Shown here in pieces: positions 6,585-12,028 of a DNA stretch of 12,028 bases (the stretch's first letter is position 1; each line of letters opens with the position of its first letter). Position numbers and translations under genes: made by a program. This DNA is from Clostridia bacterium. Its GTDB lineage: Bacteria; Bacillota; Clostridia; Clostridiales; Clostridiaceae. The stretch covers positions 1-12,028 of the forward strand of contig RZYZ01000048.1 in assembly GCA_009930125.1 (NCBI GenBank), written 5' to 3'. Below the pieces are notes generated by a model. That model saw only the letters and a list, made by a program, of their open reading frames with translations, made no database searches and was not told the DNA's origin.

Positions 6585-7458
6585 GTATCAGAAAGTATAT
6601 CAGCAGGTCACACAGAATATGAATGACACAAAAGAAATTCTTGCTTCATTTGTATTTGGCAGTATGGTTACTGGAGATCTCTGGGAGAATTCTGATATTG
6701 ATTTCTTTGTTATTTATGAAGGAGATGAAAGAGGCATCCGGAATGTCTATTCCAGTGAGAATGGAGTACCTGTGCACTTCAAGGTCATGAGTAAAAAAGA
6801 ATTCATGGTGCTGAAAGGACTGGAAGTGAAGGGCAGCTTTCTTCACAGAATCTTTTCGTCTTCTAAAATGGTCTTTTCCAAAGATGCGGATATTACTGCA
6901 AGATACAACAATCTGAGATTCTATCCGGAGATGGACAGGAGAAAATGGACCTTGTCCTATCTGGGAAGACTGATCAAAAGCATAGACTCCACAGATAAGT
7001 TTCTGCACAACAGAAAGCTCTACGGAGCCTACAACAGTCTTCTGGATTCCATGGAGCTTTACGCGTCCATTTTTGTGAATTCCAGAGGATATCAGATTTC
7101 CAAAGACACCATCAGTACGGCCACAGGACTGGATCGGGAGTTCGAGGAAAAATACCACTACCTTGTTTCAGGGGAAGACCTGGAGAAGAAGATTGTCACA
7201 GTGAACAAATATCTTAAACAGACCATCGACCGTGAAATAAATGATGCTTCGGAAATCATCCTTGCCTATTTCAGAGAAAAATCACACCCTATGAGTGCAA
7301 GAGAAATCACAGAAGATGACCTTTTCGCGAACTTTGATATACAGATGGAAGGCATACTGAATCTTCTGTATTCAAAGAATCTTCTCAAGAGGGAATTCAG
7401 AGCAGTAACGACCCCTCTTGGGAAAGAACTGATCAAAGAGAACGTGTACAGTCTCTGA
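6565..7458 (+). CDS. MNT-type nucleotidyltransferase-fold protein, substrate unknown
   Basis: A 297-residue protein. The N-terminal part (about 1-115) is a minimal nucleotidyltransferase (DNA polymerase beta-like) fold: FGSMVTGDLWENSDIDFFVI (31-50) holds the G-S and D44-x-D46 signature. The strand expected to carry the third acidic metal ligand reads VPVHFKV (68-74), with H71 where aspartate or glutamate is usual, so catalysis may be weakened or altered. Residues about 120-240 are predicted mainly helical, and about 245-297 resemble a winged-helix end. The middle has an R-x6-H (R191/H198) compatible with, but not proof of, a HEPN-type motif. The start at 6565 is chosen for its AAAGGAGG site 5 bases upstream; it lies 20 bases inside hflX, and an in-frame upstream ATG at 6472 has no comparable site. 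It overlaps the next gene by one base. I do not recognise a named gene. Confidence 0.85.
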   Translation: MRDLIIEYQKVYQQVTQNMNDTKEILASFVFGSMVTGDLWENSDIDFFVIYEGDERGIRNVYSSENGVPVHFKVMSKKEFMVLKGLEVKGSFLHRIFSSSKMVFSKDADITARYNNLRFYPEMDRRKWTLSYLGRLIKSIDSTDKFLHNRKLYGAYNSLLDSMELYASIFVNSRGYQISKDTISTATGLDREFEEKYHYLVSGEDLEKKIVTVNKYLKQTIDREINDASEIILAYFREKSHPMSAREITEDDLFANFDIQMEGILNLLYSKNLLKREFRAVTTPLGKELIKENVYSL

Positions 7459-8123
7459 TGGGATATAGAACTGTCGGTAACAGTGCTCCACGTGAATTTA
7501 CCGAAAAGAAGTCCGTATTCATTGGCATAGCGAAAAGGGTGTTTACGGAAGAAGAAGCAAAGGAATTTATTTCTGAAGTCAGAAGCAGATACAAGGATGC
7601 GCGGCATCATGTATTTGCTTATACAATCGAAGAAGACATGCATATACAAAGGTACAGCGATGATGGAGAACCCCAGGGTACGGGAGGAATTCCGATTCTT
7701 GATGTGATCAGAAAAAATGACCTGAGAAATGTCTGTGTAGTTGTGGTCCGTTATTTCGGAGGGATACTCTTAGGGGCAGGTGGTCTCACCCGCGCTTATG
7801 TTAAGGGAGCGGCAGACGCCATTGAGGCCGCTGGAGTGATTGAGAGGGTATCCGGACATCAGATCGATCTTCTTCTGGACTATGATCTTTTCGGGAAACT
7901 TCAGTATTTTCTGAAGGAGAACCACATAGACATAATAAACGTTGCGTACACGGATAAAGTGAAGGTAAGTGTATATGTGGAATCCATACAGCTGAAAGCA
8001 ATTGTCCAGGAAATGATGAATCTGACATCAGGCAAGGCAGAAATCGTAATTCTGGAAGAAGAACATTTCTATAAAAGAGAGAAAGAACTGCTGAAGGAGT
8101 TTGAAGACCACGAGACGAAGTGA
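7458..8123 (+). CDS. yigZ: YigZ/YvyE family protein (IMPACT-like, UPF0029 plus DUF1949)
   Basis: A 221-residue cytosolic protein of about the usual length. The N-terminal IMPACT/UPF0029 domain (about 15-127) has the conserved SDDGEPQGTGG (67-77) and RYFGGILLGAGGLTRAY (98-114). A small ferredoxin-like DUF1949 domain follows (about 138-200). Eukaryotic IMPACT/YIH1 share the first domain and restrain the kinase GCN2 on ribosomes; the bacterial role is not settled. Its ATG overlaps the TGA of the nucleotidyltransferase gene (TGATG), and no strong ribosome site is visible before it, so translational coupling is likely. Its co-transcription with hflX fits a ribosome-linked job. The last codons contain the promoter of yebC. 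Confidence 0.93.
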   Translation: MGYRTVGNSAPREFTEKKSVFIGIAKRVFTEEEAKEFISEVRSRYKDARHHVFAYTIEEDMHIQRYSDDGEPQGTGGIPILDVIRKNDLRNVCVVVVRYFGGILLGAGGLTRAYVKGAADAIEAAGVIERVSGHQIDLLLDYDLFGKLQYFLKENHIDIINVAYTDKVKVSVYVESIQLKAIVQEMMNLTSGKAEIVILEEEHFYKREKELLKEFEDHETK

Positions 8124-8129
8124 TATAAT
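8101..8129 (+). promoter_or_regulatory. Putative SigA promoter of yebC, inside the end of the yigZ-like gene
   Basis: TTGAAG (8101-8106) and TATAAT (8124-8129) are separated by exactly 17 bases. The predicted start near 8136 gives a leader of about 24 bases that includes the GGAGGG ribosome site of yebC. It lets yebC and the ZIP gene be expressed without the upstream operon. Confidence 0.65.
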
Positions 8130-8159
8130 TATTTCTTGGAAGAATTGGAGGGATCAAAC

Positions 8160-8900
8160 ATGTCAGGACATTCAAAATGGCATAACATTCAAGCGAAAAA
8201 AGGTAAGATGGATGCCAAAAGAGGTAAAATCTTTACAAAAATCGGAAAAGAACTGATGATGGCAGCGAAGGAAGGAACCAATCCGGATACCAACGCGAAG
8301 CTGAGAGATATCATCGCAAAAGCGAAAGCGGCCAACATGCCCAATGACAATATCGCAAGAGTCATAAAAAAAGCTGCTGGGGATACAGGCAGTGCGGATT
8401 ATGAAGAAATCGTCTATGAAGGGTATGGGCCAAATGGAGTCGCAGTCATTGTGGAAGCCTACACAGACAACAAGAACAGAACTGCTGGAAATGTAAGGCA
8501 TTTCTTCGACAAATACGGCGGGAATCTGGGTACTACAGGGTCAGTGACCTTCATGTTCAACAAAAAAGGCCAGATCATCATAGAGAAAACAGAGGAGCTG
8601 GATGAAGAAGAACTGATGATGCTTGCTCTGGAGAGCGGGGCAGAAGATTTCATCTCCGAGGAGACTGTGTTTGAAATCATCACAGAACCTGAGAACTTTG
8701 ATGCGGTGAAAGCGGCCGTTCTAGAAGCGGGAATTGAGATTCTGGAAGGCGAAGTGACGATGATTCCGAATGTGACGTCGAGTCTGGATCTCGAAACGTC
8801 CGAAAAATTCCAGAAACTGGTGGATGCATTGCTGGAAGATGATGACGTGGATAACGTCTATCACAATGCTGATTTTGATCAGAATTTCGAGGAAAACTGA
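8160..8900 (+). CDS. yebC: YebC/PmpR/TACO1 family protein
   Basis: A 246-residue cytosolic protein at family length. It opens with the diagnostic SGHSKWHNIQAKKGKMDAKRG (starting at residue 2) and has YEGYGPNGVAVIVEAYTDNK (residues about 87-106) and the NRTAGNVRHFF and GGNLGTTGSV motifs that follow. The family comprises proteins described as DNA-binding regulators (PmpR type) and the mitochondrial translational activator TACO1; more recent work links bacterial YebC to relief of ribosome stalling. The ATG at 8160 is chosen over an in-frame ATG at 8136 because GGAGGG precedes it by 6 bases and the conserved family N-terminus starts exactly here. It probably shares its transcript with the ZIP gene, 23 bases downstream, as no terminator separates them. 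Confidence 0.96.
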   Translation: MSGHSKWHNIQAKKGKMDAKRGKIFTKIGKELMMAAKEGTNPDTNAKLRDIIAKAKAANMPNDNIARVIKKAAGDTGSADYEEIVYEGYGPNGVAVIVEAYTDNKNRTAGNVRHFFDKYGGNLGTTGSVTFMFNKKGQIIIEKTEELDEEELMMLALESGAEDFISEETVFEIITEPENFDAVKAAVLEAGIEILEGEVTMIPNVTSSLDLETSEKFQKLVDALLEDDDVDNVYHNADFDQNFEEN

Positions 8901-8923
8901 AATAAAATGATGTAGGTGAGGGT

Positions 8924-9736
8924 ATGATCGAATTTTTAGAACGATTTGAACCGACAACACAGGCGCTATTCGCCACGCTTTTCACGTGGGGCGTCACTGC
9001 GCTGGGGGCTTCTCTGGTGTTTTTCTTCAAGACCATCAACAAGAAGGTCTTTGATACGATGCTGGGCTTTGCGGCAGGCGTCATGATCGCGGCAAGTTTC
9101 TGGTCACTGATCAGTCCAGGCCTTGATCTTGCAGAAGAGATGGGCTTTACACCATGGGTCGTGGCAGCAGCTGGATTCATGGGTGGAGGACTGTTCCTGT
9201 TCATTGTGGATAAAAGTCTGCCTCACATGCATCTGGGCCTTGCTCCGAAAGAGAAAGAAGGGCCGAAGACTTCGTGGCAGAGAAGCGTGCTGCTGGTCCT
9301 TGCCATAACGATGCATAACATTCCGGAAGGACTGGCAGTGGGTGTGGCTTTCGGCGCAGTAGCTGCGGGGATTGAATCAGCCACCCTTACTGGTGCCATT
9401 GTGCTGGCAGTGGGTATCGGCATTCAGAACTTCCCGGAAGGAGCAGCGGTTTCCATTCCTCTTCGGAGAGAAGGAATGGGACGCGGCAAGGCATTTCTTT
9501 ACGGTCAGGCATCGGGCATTGTTGAACCCATCGCTGGTGTACTTGGTGCTATGCTTGTTCTAAGCATGAGAAGCATACTGCCCTTTGCATTGTGCTTTGC
9601 GGCAGGAGCGATGATTTACGTAGTTGCTGAGGAACTTATTCCGGAAGCGCAGTCCAATAAAAATTCAGATTATGCTACCATGGGTGTCATGATAGGATTC
9701 ACGATAATGATGGTCCTTGATGTTGCCTTGGGATGA
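8924..9736 (+). CDS. ZIP family metal transporter (GufA-like)
   Basis: A 270-residue integral membrane protein with about eight hydrophobic segments, the usual bacterial ZIP size and topology. Members move divalent metal such as Zn2+ (also Fe2+, Mn2+ or Cd2+) into the cytosol. The two metal-site helices are visible: HNIPEG (131-136) and QNFPEG (168-173), with EELIPE (236-241) in a later helix. The second motif has Q where some ZIPs have H, which I recall as common in the GufA branch. A short hydrophilic loop (about 97-120, with HMH at 101-103) could bind metal. The ribosome site AGGTGA lies 4 bases before the ATG. It follows yebC closely and ends 4 bases before a strong hairpin. Metal specificity cannot be read from the sequence. 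Confidence 0.93.
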   Translation: MIEFLERFEPTTQALFATLFTWGVTALGASLVFFFKTINKKVFDTMLGFAAGVMIAASFWSLISPGLDLAEEMGFTPWVVAAAGFMGGGLFLFIVDKSLPHMHLGLAPKEKEGPKTSWQRSVLLVLAITMHNIPEGLAVGVAFGAVAAGIESATLTGAIVLAVGIGIQNFPEGAAVSIPLRREGMGRGKAFLYGQASGIVEPIAGVLGAMLVLSMRSILPFALCFAAGAMIYVVAEELIPEAQSNKNSDYATMGVMIGFTIMMVLDVALG

Positions 9737-9740
9737 CATG

Positions 9741-9776
9741 AACAAATGAACTCGGGCATGCCCGAGTTCATTTGTT
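9741..9776 (+). terminator. Palindromic terminator after the ZIP gene
   Basis: A perfect 36-base palindrome is centred between 9758 and 9759. As RNA it gives a stem of about 16 bp with a CATG loop and a U-rich descending end (TTTGTTT). It begins 4 bases after the ZIP stop codon. There is little T beyond the stem, so termination may rely on stem strength. Confidence 0.75.
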
Positions 9777-9828
9777 TCACCAGAAAGCAAAAATGGAGCA
9801 TCTGCAAATTTAAAGAAATATTAATTCT

Positions 9829-9856
9829 TTGAAAAGAATCGTATAAAGTGAACAAT
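9829..9856 (+). promoter_or_regulatory. Weak promoter candidate for the zinc-ribbon gene
   Basis: TTGAAA (9829-9834) is followed after 16 bases by AACAAT (9851-9856). The -35 lies in a 7-bp inverted repeat (ATTCTTT-GA-AAAGAAT, 9824-9839) that could be an operator. Other A/T-rich hexamers nearby (TATAAA at 9842, TATAGT at 9858) lack a well-spaced -35. The gene needs a promoter in this gap, but its exact place is uncertain. Confidence 0.3.
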
Positions 9857-9891
9857 GTATAGTTAGTGTACAAGTAAGTAGGTGATGGATT

Positions 9892-10707
9892 GTGAAATGT
9901 TCAAATTGTGGACATATTAATGCTGAAGGAAGCAGATACTGCAATCAGTGTGCTTTTCCGCTGAATTCCAGCAAAGTGAGTCTTGGTCAGTATGAACCTC
10001 ATGACCAGGATGGGTTTGACGCGGAAATAAATAATGAGAGCAGAGTATACAGGAAAGACAGCAGCCGTCCATTCTCGTCGATTTCGGGCGCGACTGACAG
10101 AACAGGTGAAATCATTTATGACAGGGAACATACGGAAAAGGTGAAACGACCGGTGGTTTTGAAAATGACACTGGTGATTCTCCTGGCACTCTTTGTTTTT
10201 GTGGGTTACAACGGAATCAAATTTGCTGTAGACGCTCAGCAGAATAGAATCAATCAGGCTGAAATCGAAAAAGCGCAGCAGGCACAGGCGGAAGAGCTGA
10301 AGAAACTGGAAAACTATCGAGAAAAGTTCAATACGGTGATTCTGAGTTTCGAAGAACAGGGTGCAATCATCAATGAGAACATCAAAGGGCTGACTACACT
10401 ACGCATCAACAGATTCGCAAAAGGACTGGGACTTGGCGATGTATTTGACAAGATCGTCAATACTGTGCTGGATGTGTCGAATGTCAATGAGATGAAGAAC
10501 AACAGCGATACGCTGCAAGTCCTTGTGGATGAACTGATGAATCCGCCTGAGACATTCGATTCAAAATACGAGACGCTCCTTACACTAAGGAGTACGGAGA
10601 AAAAGATCATCGAGACCATCTCAGGAGAACTGACATCAGACTCGAAATCGGATCTGGAAAATCTTTATGAAGAATACAATCAGCTGCTTGTTGATCTCAA
10701 CAGATAA
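9892..10707 (+). CDS. Zinc-ribbon membrane protein with extracytoplasmic helical domain, function unknown
   Basis: A 271-residue protein not assignable to a named family. It starts with a zinc ribbon: C3-x2-C6 and C17-x2-C20. A polar, probably disordered linker (about 25-86) leads to one hydrophobic helix (about 87-106). Then comes a Gln/Ala/Glu/Lys-rich segment (about 115-142) likely to form a coiled coil, and a mostly helical domain (about 143-271). The basic residues before the helix suggest the ribbon is cytosolic and the C-terminal domain outside. Similar ribbon-plus-TM proteins are common and poorly characterised in Firmicutes. The GTG start is supported by AGGTGA 6 bases upstream and by placing the CxxC pair at the usual extreme N-terminus. 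It is a single-gene unit between two terminators. Codon use matches its neighbours. Confidence 0.85.
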   Translation: MKCSNCGHINAEGSRYCNQCAFPLNSSKVSLGQYEPHDQDGFDAEINNESRVYRKDSSRPFSSISGATDRTGEIIYDREHTEKVKRPVVLKMTLVILLALFVFVGYNGIKFAVDAQQNRINQAEIEKAQQAQAEELKKLENYREKFNTVILSFEEQGAIINENIKGLTTLRINRFAKGLGLGDVFDKIVNTVLDVSNVNEMKNNSDTLQVLVDELMNPPETFDSKYETLLTLRSTEKKIIETISGELTSDSKSDLENLYEEYNQLLVDLNR

Positions 10708-10739
10708 ACCATGACATACCATGATGGATGTCATGGTTT
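10706..10739 (+). terminator. Intrinsic terminator of the zinc-ribbon gene
   Basis: A 9-bp stem (10709-10717 with 10728-10736) is extendable by three A-T pairs. The loop can fold further, and the hairpin is followed by TTTTT. It starts at the stop codon itself, so the TAA lies partly in the base of the stem. Confidence 0.85.
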
Positions 10740-10768
10740 TTCATTTTGAAGAAAATTTTCCAGGGCTC

Positions 10769-10797
10769 TTGATTTCCTGAGATATTCTGCTTATAAT
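10769..10797 (+). promoter_or_regulatory. Putative SigA promoter of the HTH-PfkB kinase gene
   Basis: TTGATT (10769-10774) and a perfect TATAAT (10792-10797) are 17 bases apart. The predicted start is near 10804. An imperfect inverted repeat (GCTTATAA at 10789-10796 and TAATAAGC at 10815-10822) brackets the -10 and the start point. It could be an operator for the winged-helix domain of the encoded protein; that is inference. Confidence 0.65.
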
Positions 10798-10838
10798 ATA
10801 AACATAAGTTAAATTAATAAGCTTTTGTTTAAAGAAGT

Positions 10839-10845
10839 GAGGTGA
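10839..10845 (+). promoter_or_regulatory. Shine-Dalgarno GAGGTGA that questions the start codon of the kinase gene
   Basis: Seven consecutive bases pair with the 16S rRNA 3' end. The site overlaps the GTG at 10842 and so cannot serve it. It is 5 bases before an in-frame ATA (10851) and 2 before an in-frame ATT (10848). The AGGTGA sites of the ZIP and zinc-ribbon genes sit 4 and 6 bases before their starts. Confidence 0.6.
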
Positions 10846-11948
10846 TTATTATAACACAGAGAGAACTGGAAATTATTGAGATCATCAGGAACAATCCTTT
10901 TGTGTCTCAACAGGAAATTGCAGACCTTCTGAAAATCACAAGGTCATCTGTGGCGGTTCATATCACGAATCTCGTGAAAAAAGGAATCATCCGTGGTAGA
11001 GGATATGTGATTGATGAACGGGATCATGTCTCGGTCATCGGCGGAGCTAATGTGGATATAGTGGGTTACCCTTTTGAAGAACTGAGAAGAGCGGATTCCA
11101 ATCCGGGTGAAGTGAATGTGTCCATTGGTGGCGTCGGTAGAAACATTGCGGAAAACCTGGCGAAGCTTGGCAATCACACCAAGATGTTCACAGTGGTTGG
11201 AGAAGATGTTCATGGTGACAAGATCATCCATGAATCCGAAGCATCGGGTATCGATATGAGCCATGTAAGCAGAATCTCAGAGTATGGAACAGGAACTTAT
11301 CTGGCGGTGCTGAACAGAGAAAACGACATGGATGTGGCCATTGCCTCGATGAATATCTTCAAGAAACTGGACAGGAAGTACATTGATGAAAACAGACAGA
11401 TCATTTCCAAAAGCAAAGTCATCGTATTTGATACGAATCTGGAAGAGGATGTGCTTCATTATGCGGTGCAGCTGTTCAAGGACAATGTGCTTTTTCTGGA
11501 TACCGTCTCCCATACGAAAGCCATGAGAGCAAAGAAGGTCATCGGACATTTTCATACGATCAAGCCCAATCGTCTGGAAGCGGAAGCCCTATCAGGGATC
11601 ACGATTTCCGGAAAAGAAGACCTTCTGAAAGCTTGTGCGTATTTTCATCGTGAGGGTGTCCGCAATGTATTCATCACGCTGGGCGAAGAGGGCGTATTCT
11701 ACAGTGACGGCAAAACAAGCGGCCTGATGAAGGCAAAAAGAATCATACCTAAGAATGCGACAGGTGCAGGAGATGCGTTTCAGGCGGCTCTTGTTCATGC
11801 AGAGCTCAATGCGATGCCAGTCGAAGAGAAAACAAGGTTCTCCATGGCAGCATCGATTCTAGCCATGAGCGCCTATACAACCATCAATCCTGAAATGTCG
11901 GTGGAGAAAATCGAAGAAATCATGAAAAATATGGAGCAATTCCTGTAA
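10842..11948 (+). CDS. Winged-helix plus PfkB carbohydrate kinase, probably pseudouridine kinase-like
   Basis: Up to 368 residues. Residues about 5-57 form a winged helix-turn-helix (recognition region about 24-45). The rest is a PfkB/ribokinase domain: SVIGGANVDIVG (64-75), GGVGRNIAENLAKLG (97-111), KPNRLEAE (241-248) and the anion-hole motif ATGAGDAF (306-313) with catalytic D311. GGANVDI and GGVGRNIAENL resemble pseudouridine kinase PsuK, which phosphorylates pseudouridine before PsuG cleaves it. The fusion to a DNA-binding domain recalls E. coli YeiI, so another nucleoside or sugar substrate is possible. An in-frame TAA at 10830 and no early ATG force a non-ATG start. The coordinate uses GTG at 10842, but ribosome-site spacing favours ATA at 10851, giving a protein starting M-T-Q-R-E. 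It ends with tandem TAA codons. No psuG is in the window. Confidence 0.88.
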   Translation: MIIITQRELEIIEIIRNNPFVSQQEIADLLKITRSSVAVHITNLVKKGIIRGRGYVIDERDHVSVIGGANVDIVGYPFEELRRADSNPGEVNVSIGGVGRNIAENLAKLGNHTKMFTVVGEDVHGDKIIHESEASGIDMSHVSRISEYGTGTYLAVLNRENDMDVAIASMNIFKKLDRKYIDENRQIISKSKVIVFDTNLEEDVLHYAVQLFKDNVLFLDTVSHTKAMRAKKVIGHFHTIKPNRLEAEALSGITISGKEDLLKACAYFHREGVRNVFITLGEEGVFYSDGKTSGLMKAKRIIPKNATGAGDAFQAALVHAELNAMPVEEKTRFSMAASILAMSAYTTINPEMSVEKIEEIMKNMEQFL

Positions 11949-11964
11949 TAAGAAAATCTGAACT

Positions 11965-11993
11965 TTGAAAAAAGAGACCCTTAGCAATACAAT
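11965..11993 (+). promoter_or_regulatory. Putative SigA promoter for a transcript beyond the right edge
   Basis: TTGAAA (11965-11970) and TACAAT (11988-11993) are separated by exactly 17 bases, 16 bases after the kinase stop codon. The predicted start is near 12000. The 28 bases after it hold no ribosome site or start codon, so the transcribed gene lies outside the window. No terminator hairpin is visible between the kinase gene and this promoter. Confidence 0.55.
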
Positions 11994-12028
11994 GAAAGTG
12001 TGCTGACCCAAATAAAAAGGCACAAATT

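Noticed and set aside
6646..7158. Minus-strand open frame of 170 codons opposite the nucleotidyltransferase gene
   Set aside because: It is antisense to a gene with intact family motifs and a strong ribosome site; no promoter or recognisable product.
8136..8159. Earlier in-frame ATG for yebC at 8136
   Set aside because: The conserved SGHSKWHNI start of the family begins right after the ATG at 8160, which also has its own GGAGGG site; the predicted transcript starts near 8136 itself.
8680..9204. Minus-strand open frame of 174 codons across the yebC/ZIP junction
   Set aside because: It covers two conserved genes on the opposite strand; the translation is low-complexity and Ser/Pro-rich, typical of a shadow frame.
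11998..12023. Short GTGC/GCAC hairpin at the right edge as the beginning of a structured leader
   Set aside because: Only 4 bp pair, and the sequence ends 5 bases later, so nothing can be claimed beyond a possible promoter.
1..12028. CRISPR arrays, tRNA/rRNA genes, insertion sequences, phage genes or defence islands
   Set aside because: No regularly spaced direct repeats, no RNA-gene signatures and no transposase, integrase or phage motifs on either strand; gene order, codon use and terminators look like core chromosome.

Overview
The window looks like an ordinary chromosomal segment of a low- to mid-GC Gram-positive anaerobe, most likely class Clostridia or a close relative. The evidence is strong GGAGG/AGGTGA ribosome sites, SigA-type promoters (TTGACA/TATAAT, 16-18 nt spacers), a Firmicutes-type bifunctional PBP1A with a low-complexity tail, an MgtE magnesium transporter, and an HflX with the long N-terminus that I recall from clostridia. 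The genus cannot be fixed from the sequence. I see no tRNA, rRNA, CRISPR array, insertion sequence or phage gene, and every intergenic gap is shorter than 300 bases.

Layout: the left edge carries the last 37 codons of a plus-strand gene whose C-terminus fits the LUD (lactate-utilisation, LutC/YkgG-like) family. It faces a minus-strand series across a long bidirectional terminator. Read in its own direction, that series is hpt (hypoxanthine phosphoribosyltransferase), a class A penicillin-binding protein, and mgtE. Each has its own promoter, and a terminator hairpin lies downstream of each. From about 4.7 kb onward all genes point to the plus strand. hflX is divergent from hpt, and the two promoters are interleaved. 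hflX, a nucleotidyltransferase-fold gene and a YigZ/IMPACT gene overlap end to start and must form an operon. yebC follows with its own promoter inside the end of the yigZ-like gene, then a ZIP metal transporter and a palindromic terminator. Two single-gene units complete the window: a zinc-ribbon/one-TM membrane protein, and a winged-helix plus PfkB kinase resembling pseudouridine kinases. A good promoter just before the right edge points to a further transcript outside the window.

The most interesting part is the hflX region. HflX is a ribosome-splitting GTPase, YigZ is a relative of the translation regulator IMPACT, and YebC is a relative of the translational activator TACO1. The nucleotidyltransferase-fold protein of unknown substrate is embedded in this translation-linked group. 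HflX itself carries about 170 extra N-terminal residues with a complete JAMM/RadC-type metal motif (E49, H90-x-H92-x7-S100-x2-D103), so it appears to be a metalloenzyme-fold plus GTPase fusion. The second unusual point is the kinase gene near the right end. Its best Shine-Dalgarno sequence is placed for a non-standard ATA start rather than the GTG that a gene finder would choose.
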